Source: Flavobacterium sp. SUN052 (GTDB lineage: Bacteria > Bacteroidota > Bacteroidia > Flavobacteriales > Flavobacteriaceae). From it: DNA of 64,000 nt. The position numbers and the translations under genes were made by a program. Positions 43,125 to 50,892 of this stretch are shown piece after piece. The stretch lies in the NCBI RefSeq assembly GCF_028867935.1, contig NZ_JAPQNS010000001.1:1302001-1366000 (forward strand), written 5' to 3'. Below the pieces are notes generated by a model that was not told the DNA's origin, ran no database searches, and worked only from the letters and a program-made list of their open reading frames with translations. Numbering within the stretch: position 1 is the first letter of the stretch; every line of letters begins with the position of its first letter.

Positions 43125-43789
43125 AAAGAAGAAAGCAATATCGATTTGCACAAAATGCAATTGCTGAAAACGTCATTGAAAATGGTAAACCTCTTTACAG
43201 TTCTATAAAAGGCAATTGGTCCGACCACTTTAAGAACAACAATCCAATCGTTTTGGAGCTAGCCTGTGGTAAAGGAGAATACACTGTTGGATTAGCTCAG
43301 GAATTTCCTAATTACAATTTTATTGGGGTCGATATAAAAGGAGATCGCATTGCCAGGGGCTCCCAGGCAGCGCTCAAAAAAGGCTTAAAAAATGTAGCCT
43401 TTCTCCGGACAGATATTCAATATCTCCGCGAATTTTTTGATACTGATGAGGTGAGTGAAATCTGGGTAACCTTTCCAGATCCGCAACCCCGCGACAAACA
43501 GGAAAAGCACCGCCTGACACACCCACGATTCCTGGAAATCTATACCGATTTGCTGATTGAGGATGGGCTTTTTCATCTTAAAACTGATAGCGCGCCCTTC
43601 TTTGACTACAGTCTGGAAACGCTTCCTGCATTTGGCTTCACAAACCTCGTTTTTACACACAACCTGTACGAATCGCCCCTTAACCAGATTCATCATGGTA
43701 TAAAAACAAAGTACGAAGCGATGTTCTTTGAGAAGGGGTTTTCGATAAACTATCTACAATGCAAAAACAAAAAGGCACTCGCCCAATAG
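43121..43789 (+). CDS. trmB: tRNA (guanine-N7)-methyltransferase
   Basis: 222 residues. A GTG start overlaps the folC stop. SAM-binding Rossmann fold: LELACGKGEYTVGLA (motif I), FIGVDIKGDRI, then FPDPQPRDKQEKHRLTHPRF, the TrmB signature with the conserved PDPxxK-type loop. It makes m7G46 in tRNA. Codon use is more AT-rich than neighbours. A strong terminator begins at 43771, inside the end of the gene, and runs past the stop. Confidence 0.94.
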   Translation: MKRRKQYRFAQNAIAENVIENGKPLYSSIKGNWSDHFKNNNPIVLELACGKGEYTVGLAQEFPNYNFIGVDIKGDRIARGSQAALKKGLKNVAFLRTDIQYLREFFDTDEVSEIWVTFPDPQPRDKQEKHRLTHPRFLEIYTDLLIEDGLFHLKTDSAPFFDYSLETLPAFGFTNLVFTHNLYESPLNQIHHGIKTKYEAMFFEKGFSINYLQCKNKKALAQ

Positions 43790-43805
43790 CGAGTGCCTTT
43801 TTGTT
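43771..43805 (+). terminator. Rho-independent terminator after trmB
   Basis: AAAGGCACTCGC (43771-43782) pairs perfectly with 43789-43800 around CCAATA and is followed by a T run. The stem spans the trmB stop codon (43787-43789). Confidence 0.9.
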
Positions 43806-43832
43806 ACAGGACAGATTACTTTTGGAAACTGA

Positions 43833-44828
43833 TTATGCCATTAATTTGGCGATCAAATCAGCCACCCGGCTTGAATAACCATACTCATTATCGTACCAGC
43901 CTACAACTTTTGCCAACGTTCCGTTGGTTGTGGTCAGCTTAGAATCGAAAATACAGGAGTGCGGGTTGCCAATGATGTCCACTGACACGATTTCGTCTGT
44001 GCAGTATTCTAAAATTCCTTTTAAAGCTCCCTCAGAAGCCGCCTTCAGTGCTTCATTGATTTCGGCAGCTGATGCTTCACGCTTCAACACAACGGTCAGG
44101 TCGGTTAGTGATCCGTCTGGAGTAGGTACACGCATGGCATTACCATCCAACTTTCCTTTCAGTTGTGGCAATACTAAACCAACAGCCTTGGCAGCTCCGG
44201 TTGAGGTTGGTACAATTGAAAGAGCTGCTGCCCGTGCCCGACGAAGATCGGAGTGAGGAGCATCCTGCAAATTCTGATCTGCCGTGTAAGCGTGGATGGT
44301 TGTCATGTAGCCTTTTTCGATGCCAAAAACATCATCAAGAACTTTAGCCATCGGTGCCAGACAGTTTGTAGTACATGATGCGTTCGAAACGATAGTTTCT
44401 GAACCCGTCAATGTATCATCATTAACCCCAATTACTACCGTTGGAATATTTCCTTTAGCAGGAGCTGAGATTACTACTTTTTTACAACCGGCGTGAAGGT
44501 GCATTCCGGCACCCGCTTCGTCAACAAAACGTCCTGTAGACTCAAGTACTACATCGATTGCTAAATCCTTCCAAGGCAAATTTTTCGGGTCCCGCTCAGC
44601 GTAGGCATGAATTTTCATCCCGTTGACGGTAATACTATCGCTATCTGAAAGAATTTCGTCTCCAAAACGACCATGTACCGAGTCATACTTCAGCAAATGC
44701 GCTAGGGTAGCATTGTCGGTAAGGTCGTTGATAGCAACGATTTCGATATTTTCTTTTTCCAACATCCGCCGGAATGAAAGACGGCCAATGCGACCGAAGC
44801 CATTGATGGCAACTCTAATTTTTTCCAT
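43833..44828 (-). CDS. gapA: Glyceraldehyde-3-phosphate dehydrogenase
   Basis: 331 residues, type I GAPDH. NAD-binding GFGRIGRLSFRR at the start, the active-site SNASCTTNCLAP with the catalytic Cys, and a C-terminal WYDNEYGYSSRVADL. It converts glyceraldehyde-3-phosphate to 1,3-bisphosphoglycerate. It is convergent with trmB. The residue following the dinucleotide fold is Asp-Leu (NDLTD), consistent with NAD preference. The promoter region is the AT-rich stretch upstream. Confidence 0.96.
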   Translation of the reverse strand: MEKIRVAINGFGRIGRLSFRRMLEKENIEIVAINDLTDNATLAHLLKYDSVHGRFGDEILSDSDSITVNGMKIHAYAERDPKNLPWKDLAIDVVLESTGRFVDEAGAGMHLHAGCKKVVISAPAKGNIPTVVIGVNDDTLTGSETIVSNASCTTNCLAPMAKVLDDVFGIEKGYMTTIHAYTADQNLQDAPHSDLRRARAAALSIVPTSTGAAKAVGLVLPQLKGKLDGNAMRVPTPDGSLTDLTVVLKREASAAEINEALKAASEGALKGILEYCTDEIVSVDIIGNPHSCIFDSKLTTTNGTLAKVVGWYDNEYGYSSRVADLIAKLMA

Positions 44829-46020
44829 TGATCTACCAAAAAGGTTTGATTTCGGGTCAAATATACGGTTTTTAAGGGAAATGCTTAAATGATGAAAATA
44901 GACATAAAGTCTTTACTATAGTATATAAACTAGCAAAACAAACAACAAGGTTTTAGCAAAAGGCATAATCTCATTCAGGTAGTTTAGTAATAGATAGCAT
45001 AATTTTAGCTAAAATACTAATCAATATAGGGAATTAGTAGAATGTTACTAAATATAATGATAAATACTAAAATAGTATTAGTAGTATTTTCTTGTTTGAC
45101 TAAACGCATAGGGATTGTGCTAAATATAGTTTTATCTCGTTCTATTTTACCTATTATGTTTCGTGTACATATTGACAAGTAGGGTGGAAGCCTGTATTTT
45201 AGTTAATAGAGGTCTTATACTCATACAATCTTTGTTATTAATATTTTACTGCTCTATTCTATTAAGTTTATCCAATACACGAGTCATTACTCAACGTATT
45301 TCACTTTTAGCACTATAATCTTTGTTGTTGTAGTACTCGTTTCGTTTGGGATGAGATTCGAGAATACATTTTATATATGAAAACCTGCTTTCAATACGAT
45401 GAATAAAGTGGCAGCCACCTTTTAGTACTTTCTGTGAATTAGTAGATGCTTTAATTACTTCCTGCCTTTGCATCCGTCCTTACTCAATCTTATTACATTA
45501 CATCATTCCCCTCCAAGCAATCGCTCTATCGATCGATCTTGTAAGATGAGATACTCATCCTGTTAGTTAATACTTCTCAAGAACTCTGGATTAGAGCATA
45601 TAGCTTCTATCTATATATATTGTAATTATACAACGTCACTGCAGTCATTGCGCTATTATAAGATTTACAAAGGGATGCTTGAAGCAACTCTTGGGAACAT
45701 ATTAGTTTGACTTTATGGATGCAGTCAAAAAACATAGAAACTCGACAATGAGTTGTGCACCAATAAGAACCTAGTAAGACACCAATGATAGGGGAGTGGC
45801 AAGGTCATTTTATACAAATTATTTGACCAGGCAGTCCCAAGTTAAAATTCAAAAATATAATTTCAGGTTTGTCTCTAATACAAAATGAATATATTTGTGG
45901 GTAGCATAACACGACGTAAAGTCTGTTATGCATCAAACCAAATAATATTTTGTTCAATTATATAAACCTGATGGTTTTCAGGAAGTTATGTAATATTGAT
46001 TAAATTTTTAATTCAATAGA
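44829..46020. other. 1.2-kb AT-rich intergenic region
   Basis: No convincing gene. The bases are strongly A/T biased compared with the flanking genes. Sixty codons (45291-45473, minus) encode MQRQEVIKASTNSQKVLKGG and a segment RIESRFSYIKC that could be a decayed gene, but nothing in it is recognised. A weak hairpin with CCTGA and TCAGG arms lies near 45967 before dapD. The gapA and dapD promoters must lie within. Confidence 0.6.
45291..45473 (-). pseudogene. Doubtful 60-codon frame in AT-rich DNA
   Basis: Basic, with Lys, Ser, Arg and Tyr and no domain recognised. Its middle (FIHRIESRFSYIKCILESHP) has the look of a transposase or phage-like fragment, but I cannot place it. It may be random. 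Confidence 0.2.
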
Positions 46021-46842
46021 ATGAGCGTCAAAGAAGTCATTGAAAGTGCGTGGAGTGACCGCACTATGTTACAACAGGAAGAGGTTTTACAAGCTGTTGC
46101 TTCCGTTATTGCTCAACTGGATAACGGCTCGATCCGCGTAGCCGAACCACCAATTACCGAAGGAGGGGAGTGGACTGTAAATGACTGGATCAAGAAAGCC
46201 ATCTTGCTGTATTTTGTTAGTCAGAAAATGAATGAACAGGAGGTTGGTATTTTTACCTTTCATGACAAGATTCCACTCAAGTCAACTTTCGTCCAACAAG
46301 GTGTTCGAGTAGTTCCTCCAGCGGTAGCCCGGTACGGTTCTTTCCAGGCGCCCGGCGTAATTCTGATGCCATCGTATGTCAATATCGGGGCATACGTTGG
46401 TGAGCGAACCATGGTCGACACCTGGGCAACTGTTGGTAGCTGCGCCCAGATAGGAAAGGACGTTCACCTAAGTGGGGGAGTAGGCATCGGTGGAGTTCTC
46501 GAACCACCCCAAGCGGCACCGGTTATCATTGAAGATGGAGCCTTCATTGGGTCGAGATGCATTGTTGTTGAAGGAGCACACATTGGGAAACGGGCAGTTT
46601 TGGGCGCCGGAGTTACCATTACTGGTTCTTCAAAAATCATCGATGTGACAACTGCAGATGCTAAAGAATATCGTGGGTTTGTTCCCGCTGACTCGGTCGT
46701 TATTCCTGGCAGCTATACTAAAGAGTTTCCCGGAGGAAGTTTTCAAGTACCTTGTGCATTGATCATTGGCAAACGGAAAGCGTCGACAGATCTCAAAACT
46801 TCATTGAACGATGCACTCAGAGAAAATAATGTTTCTGTGTAA
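46021..46842 (+). CDS. dapD: Tetrahydrodipicolinate N-succinyltransferase
   Basis: 273 residues, standard for DapD. A helical N terminus is followed by a left-handed beta helix built of hexapeptide repeats (IGAYVGERTMVDTWATVGSC, then IGKDVHLSGGVGIGGVLEP). It transfers succinyl from succinyl-CoA to tetrahydrodipicolinate in lysine and diaminopimelate synthesis. It is isolated, with no other dap gene nearby. Immediately downstream begins the operator-like palindrome cluster of the XRE regulator. Confidence 0.96.
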   Translation: MSVKEVIESAWSDRTMLQQEEVLQAVASVIAQLDNGSIRVAEPPITEGGEWTVNDWIKKAILLYFVSQKMNEQEVGIFTFHDKIPLKSTFVQQGVRVVPPAVARYGSFQAPGVILMPSYVNIGAYVGERTMVDTWATVGSCAQIGKDVHLSGGVGIGGVLEPPQAAPVIIEDGAFIGSRCIVVEGAHIGKRAVLGAGVTITGSSKIIDVTTADAKEYRGFVPADSVVIPGSYTKEFPGGSFQVPCALIIGKRKASTDLKTSLNDALRENNVSV

Positions 46843-46846
46843 TTTA

Positions 46847-46982
46847 CTTCACTGAAGTTCACAATACAACAAACACATTTGTTAATTAACAATATAATTT
46901 ACATTTATATTAAACAAATGTGTTTGCAAATTACTGTCGTTAACATTGTTTGTTTATTATATTTGCCACTGTGAACTTCACA
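46847..46982. promoter_or_regulatory. Nested palindromic operator region upstream of the XRE regulator
   Basis: Outer arms TGAAGTTCACA (46853-46863) and TGTGAACTTCA (46970-46980) are inverted copies. Each is part of its own small palindrome: CTTCACTGAAG (46847-46857) and TGTGAACTTCACA (46970-46982). Inside lies a 14-bp inverted repeat CAAACACATTTGTT (46870-46883) with 46913-46926. A -7-like TATATTTG at 46958-46965 places transcription start near the right palindrome, as expected for autorepression. Confidence 0.65.
46958..46965 (+). promoter_or_regulatory. -7 box TATATTTG for the XRE gene
   Basis: Matches TAnnTTTG. Transcription would start just inside the TGTGAACTTCACA palindrome. No clear -33 TTTG at normal spacing. 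Confidence 0.45.
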
Positions 46983-47006
46983 GGTTAACTAACGCAATTA
47001 TAACTT

Positions 47007-47489
47007 ATGTCAATCAACGACAAGATTAAACAAATTCTGATCTCAAAGGGCTATTCTCCGTCTCATTTTGCTGACGAGATTGGAATTCAGCGCTCCAGTA
47101 TCTCGCACATATTATCAGGTCGGAATCGACCAAGCTTCGATATAATTCAAAAGATTATCAAACGCTTCCCTGATCTGGGTTTCGACTGGATCTTAGAAGA
47201 TGAGGCACCGACTCCCGTTTTTAGACCACAGTCAGCGCCAACACCCATTCGCAAACCAGAGAATTTTACTGCTCAAAATCATTTATTAGACTCAAATGAT
47301 AGACAAAGTAGATTATATTCTAATAGGCCAATCCGCCCTGAAGTAAGTCCCGCTCTTGCCAATGAGTTTGTTGATGACCTAAACCAACCCATTGCCGAAG
47401 AATCTGCCCAACAAAAACGAGTGGAACGGATTCTTATCTTTTACACGGATGGTACATTTCAAGAATATAGCCCTGCTGCTAAGGGGTGA
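47007..47489 (+). CDS. XRE-family transcriptional regulator
   Basis: 160 residues. The N-terminal HTH_XRE domain (about 5-62) reads KIKQILISKGYSPSHFADEI then RSSISHILSGRNRPSFDII, the lambda-repressor-like helix-turn-helix. The remaining 95 residues are polar, Pro- and Gln-rich, ending in a hydrophobic ILIFYTDGTFQEYSP strand pair seen in Bacteroidota XRE regulators. It probably binds the palindromes upstream and represses itself. It is intact although the IS element lies about 120 bases beyond its stop. Confidence 0.87.
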   Translation: MSINDKIKQILISKGYSPSHFADEIGIQRSSISHILSGRNRPSFDIIQKIIKRFPDLGFDWILEDEAPTPVFRPQSAPTPIRKPENFTAQNHLLDSNDRQSRLYSNRPIRPEVSPALANEFVDDLNQPIAEESAQQKRVERILIFYTDGTFQEYSPAAKG

Positions 47490-47809
47490 TTACTTTCTTT
47501 TCGTCATTTGCCAAAGCCTTCAACAGTCCAGCCTTCTTTCATTATCAATGAGACAGCATAGAATCTTGTCTTCTTGTCTGAAAAATTGGGCCGCTATTAA
47601 TCCTTTTATTAGCCTCAAGTACTCCCCATTGTTTGGACAGTAAAAGGGCATTTTATAATGAAATGCCTACTGCATGCCAGAGGCCATGACTTGGCACGAT
47701 CACCAAGAAGCCTTGCTTGAAACGAAGGACGGGAAAACCGCTGGTGCGCCAGCCCGGCCACTCGTTAGAAGCCGATCCAGGGGGGGAGCGCAAAACTACC
47801 ACCCGCCCC

Positions 47810-48634
47810 TTACATTTCTAAAACCCGCTTGGGAGTAAGCCCACCCAACGAGGAGTGAGTTCGCTCTTCGTTGTACCAACGGATGTAACGGTCCAGTTGC
47901 TGCCAGGCATCCTGCCCATCCCGATAACTTTTCAGATATACTTCTTCGTACTTTAGGCTTCGCCATAAGCGTTCGGTGAACACATTGTCAATAGCCCGGC
48001 CTTTGCCATCCATGCTTAGGGCTATGCCTGCACCAACCACGCGTTCACTGAAGGCTAATGAGGTATACTGAGCGCCCTGATCGGTGTTGACAATCTGGGG
48101 TTTGCGCACAGCACAGGCCTGCTCAAACGCCAACAGACAAAAAGTCGTATCCAGACTGTTGGAGAGCTCCCAAGACAAGATATAGCGACTGAACCAATCG
48201 ATAAAAGCAGTCAGATACAAAAAGCCACCTTCCAGGGGGATGTAGGTAATGTCAGTACCGTAAACCTGACCTACCTGGTTGATTGTCAGTTCTCTTAACA
48301 GATACGGATACACTTTGTGCGCTTCTCCCGTGCCCGGTTTCGACGTATGGGGACCCGGACAAATGGCACTCAGTCCCATCAACCGAAGCAGCCGTCGCAC
48401 CCGTTTGGGGTTGACCACATGACCCTTCGCTCGGAGCCAATCAGTGAACTGACCGACGCCAAAAAAAGGGGTGTCCAGATACTGTTTATCCATGAGCTTC
48501 ATGTAGTGCAAATTCTGGTTGGTTTCGCCCACGGGGGTATAGTAAAAAACGGACCGCGAGAGACCCAGCAACTCACATTGCCGTTGGATGCTCAAAGTCG
48601 GGTGCGGCTTGATTAACGTGCGCAGATAGGCCAC
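47810..48634 (-). CDS. IS3 OrfB transposase (DDE domain)
   Basis: 274 residues. HTH_21-like N terminus, then an rve integrase core with Asp in GTDITYIPLEGG, Asp in VNTDQGAQYTS, and Glu in VFTERLWRSLKYEEV, followed by RWYNEERTHSSLGGLTP. The stand-alone frame starts at a GTG (48634), but the functional protein is the OrfAB fusion produced by slippage at the A11 tract 48650-48660. Confidence 0.93.
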   Translation of the reverse strand: MAYLRTLIKPHPTLSIQRQCELLGLSRSVFYYTPVGETNQNLHYMKLMDKQYLDTPFFGVGQFTDWLRAKGHVVNPKRVRRLLRLMGLSAICPGPHTSKPGTGEAHKVYPYLLRELTINQVGQVYGTDITYIPLEGGFLYLTAFIDWFSRYILSWELSNSLDTTFCLLAFEQACAVRKPQIVNTDQGAQYTSLAFSERVVGAGIALSMDGKGRAIDNVFTERLWRSLKYEEVYLKSYRDGQDAWQQLDRYIRWYNEERTHSSLGGLTPKRVLEM

Positions 48635-48924
48635 GTCAGTACTTGGCTGTTTTTTTTTTTGAGCCAGTCCAACTCAAATTGTAATTGACCAATTTGTTGA
48701 TAGAGCAGGGCTATTTTTTCTTCCTGTAGGTTGGTGTCGTCTTTTCGGGCCTGCTCAAAAAGGGTTGGCAGTCCTTCCGTGGCCAGTTTTTTCCAGGCGG
48801 TAATCTGGGAGGGATGGACTTCATGTTTTTGAGCAATCTCGCTCAGGGTCTGTCGTTCTCGCAGGGCTTCGAGGGCAATCTGAGTTTTTTGTTGGGCACT
48901 AAAGGTGCGTCGTGTACGTCCCAT
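48613..48924 (-). CDS. IS3 OrfA (HTH protein)
   Basis: 103 residues. HTH_Tnp_1 at the N terminus (MGRTRRTFSAQQKTQIALEA, then LSEIAQKHEVHPSQITAWKK) and a leucine-zipper-like C-terminal coiled coil. The last codons read CTC then eleven A. A -1 shift there continues into the OrfB frame with KKKKQPSTDVAYLR, so the element uses programmed frameshifting. It overlaps orfB by 22 bases. Confidence 0.92.
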   Translation of the reverse strand: MGRTRRTFSAQQKTQIALEALRERQTLSEIAQKHEVHPSQITAWKKLATEGLPTLFEQARKDDTNLQEEKIALLYQQIGQLQFELDWLKKKNSQVLTWPICAR

Positions 48925-49004
48925 TCGGATACGGTTTATTGGATGAAAGTTACTCTTTCATTTCATTATAAACACTGTCCGAATATTGGGGAGTACTTCA
49001 GCCT

Positions 49005-49353
49005 TTACTAAGTTATAAGGTTGTAGAATAATATACGACAGTCAGAATTATATTCAGGTCTATTTAGATGTTCACAATGTATAATTTTTTTTTGGTATAC
49101 TGGTCAACATTGACCTGAAAATCCCCTCTGATTGCTCCTAAACCGCCTTTTTCGTAACTACATCTGTTTCAGTCTGTTAACGTTCCACGTGGATAATATG
49201 TGGATAGACAGGCTTTTACCCACATTATACTGATTAGGGTCAAGCTATTTCAGGAAGATGCATATTGTTGTATAATTTATATTATGTTAAGTAATGTTTT
49301 CCAATAATGGGGAAGAGCGTTTTGCCCTTCCCCATTATCAATTCTAACTTCTC
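49005..49353. other. AT-rich gap between the IS and the TPR gene
   Basis: No reading frame of note. It holds a CCACGTGG palindrome near 49185 and a 12-bp hairpin ATAATGGGGAAG (49304-49315) with 49327-49338 that should end transcription of the minus-strand TPR gene. Confidence 0.55.
49304..49338 (-). terminator. Hairpin downstream of the TPR gene
   Basis: ATAATGGGGAAG pairs perfectly with CTTCCCCATTAT around an 11-base loop. It lies 16 bases beyond the stop codon. No long U tract. Confidence 0.6.
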
Positions 49354-50808
49354 TTATTTTGCTTCCGTACAAACTACCTTCCGCTCTTCGAATTGCTTCA
49401 GGATATTCTCAGCTTGCTGAATGCTATTATTTAATTCTTCTTCATCTGCCTTCACAGCTTTTGCTTTCATGAAGTATGGCAGCGCTTGTTTGAAAAGACC
49501 ACACACCTGGCCTTCGATTTCTTTACCACGCTTGTTATACTCGGCCATATCCATAGCGCCTGTTAACTTATTCATCTCAGCGCCTTTGTTGAAATAAAAC
49601 ACGCCCATGTTGAAGTTAGCATCGTAATTTTTAGGATCGATAGCCAACGCTTTGGTGTAATATTCTTTAGCGTTATTACTCTCCTGTGTTTGCTTAGCCT
49701 GCAATTCAGCAATCTTCTTTTCAGTAGCTGCTGCATCAACTCCCTTGCTTGCTTCTTCTTTAACCTGCGCTTCCAACTCGGCTACCTTAGCCTTGCCTTC
49801 TACCTGACGTTTCTGAACATCGGCTAACTGACGTTTTGCATCAGCTGCTTTTGGGTTCTTCTTGATAATTCCTGTCAAGCGAACAATTTCACCATTGATA
49901 GCCTCCAGAGCGTCTTTCTCCGCGGCTAACTTTTTAGTGGTTGAACTACCTTTTTTAACACTGTCACTCAGTTTGCGAATCTCGTCGCCCATTTTGTTGG
50001 CAGCGTTATCATACAGAATGGCTAGGTTAACTACGTTTTGTACGTTGTTTGGATCTTTCTCCACCATCTGCTTCATACCAGCAACGGCCTCATCCATCCG
50101 ATTAGATGTCAACAGGATGTTAACCCGCTCAGCACCCAGATCTTTATTGTTTGGCAACGCAGCCAAGCCTTTGTCGATAGCGGCAATGGCTTTGTCAACT
50201 TCTTTGTCATTGCGATACAGGCTGGCCAGTGAGTAATACACACTAGGGTCTTTACCACCATTCGTAGCATAGCGTTCGAACTGCTCCTTAGCAACAGCAT
50301 TCTGCTGAGCCTGCTGAGCGGCAATACCTGAATAAAGAGCGGCCAGAGTATCTTTGGGATTGATCGTACCTGCCATGCTCATTAGTTTCAGCGCATCCGG
50401 GTAATTTTTTGACTGATACCGGATTGCACCCTGCCGCATAAATGCATTGTACAAATCGGTGCTGACCAGTGCGTCATTCAATTCTTTCCCTGATTTGCCT
50501 CCGTTTGGCTCTACCTCAAGCCCCTTTTTGTACGACTCGTAAGCCGTCATGGCCGCGTTTGAATCCAGTTTGGAGTAAACGCCCGTCTGGTCATTGGCAA
50601 TAGCCTGATACACCTGACCACGTACTAACCAAGTCTTGGCTTTAGCCGCTGATTTGCCCTCGCTGACATCCTTGTCGATAGCGGTTTTAGCTTTGTCCAG
50701 TGTGCCTGACTGCAATTGCATGAGGGCGTTAGTTTGGCCGAAAGCTGCCGGTTTTACGGCCGCCAGCATTGTAAGGCTGAGTACCGAAGCAACTACGAGT
50801 TTTTTCAT
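49354..50808 (-). CDS. Secreted TPR protein encoded next to gyrA
   Basis: 484 residues with a signal peptide (MKKLVVASVLSLTMLAAVKP, cleavage near AFGQ). About eight TPR units (for example SKNYPDALKLMSMAGTINPK, DKAIAAIDKGLAALPNNKDL), interrupted by a coiled coil at roughly 280-370, and a final TPR (YTKALAIDPKNYDANFNMGV). A periplasmic scaffold of unknown partner. It lies 84 bases downstream of gyrA on the same strand, a neighbourhood I recall from other Bacteroidota. Confidence 0.87.
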   Translation of the reverse strand: MKKLVVASVLSLTMLAAVKPAAFGQTNALMQLQSGTLDKAKTAIDKDVSEGKSAAKAKTWLVRGQVYQAIANDQTGVYSKLDSNAAMTAYESYKKGLEVEPNGGKSGKELNDALVSTDLYNAFMRQGAIRYQSKNYPDALKLMSMAGTINPKDTLAALYSGIAAQQAQQNAVAKEQFERYATNGGKDPSVYYSLASLYRNDKEVDKAIAAIDKGLAALPNNKDLGAERVNILLTSNRMDEAVAGMKQMVEKDPNNVQNVVNLAILYDNAANKMGDEIRKLSDSVKKGSSTTKKLAAEKDALEAINGEIVRLTGIIKKNPKAADAKRQLADVQKRQVEGKAKVAELEAQVKEEASKGVDAAATEKKIAELQAKQTQESNNAKEYYTKALAIDPKNYDANFNMGVFYFNKGAEMNKLTGAMDMAEYNKRGKEIEGQVCGLFKQALPYFMKAKAVKADEEELNNSIQQAENILKQFEERKVVCTEAK

Positions 50809-50892
50809 TATACTGTATTAGGGTTGTTTGATTGTACGTTTAAACGAAATTTACACTTATTGCCGTATTAACCTCTCAAGAAGGTCAACGGT

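Larger units (their letters stand above)
47615..49000 (-). mobile_element. IS3-family insertion sequence
   Basis: About 1386 bp. Imperfect terminal inverted repeats: AAGTACTCCCC to GGACAGT at 47617-47641 against 48974-48998; the right end terminates TGAAGTACTCC when read outward, the left TCAAGTACTCC. GCC follows each end directly (47612-47614 and 49001-49003), within a shared AGCCT, giving a 3- to 5-bp target duplication. Inside are orfA and orfB, overlapping as in all IS3 elements. The element landed in the intergenic space after the XRE gene. Confidence 0.9.

Noticed and set aside
44829..46020. Replication origin in the AT-rich gap
   Set aside because: No dnaA, no cluster of DnaA boxes (TTATCCACA-like) and no origin-type gene order was seen.
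47392..47643. 83-codon frame running from inside the XRE gene to the IS edge
   Set aside because: Starts in another frame within the XRE gene and has no protein-like features; it merely spans the junction.
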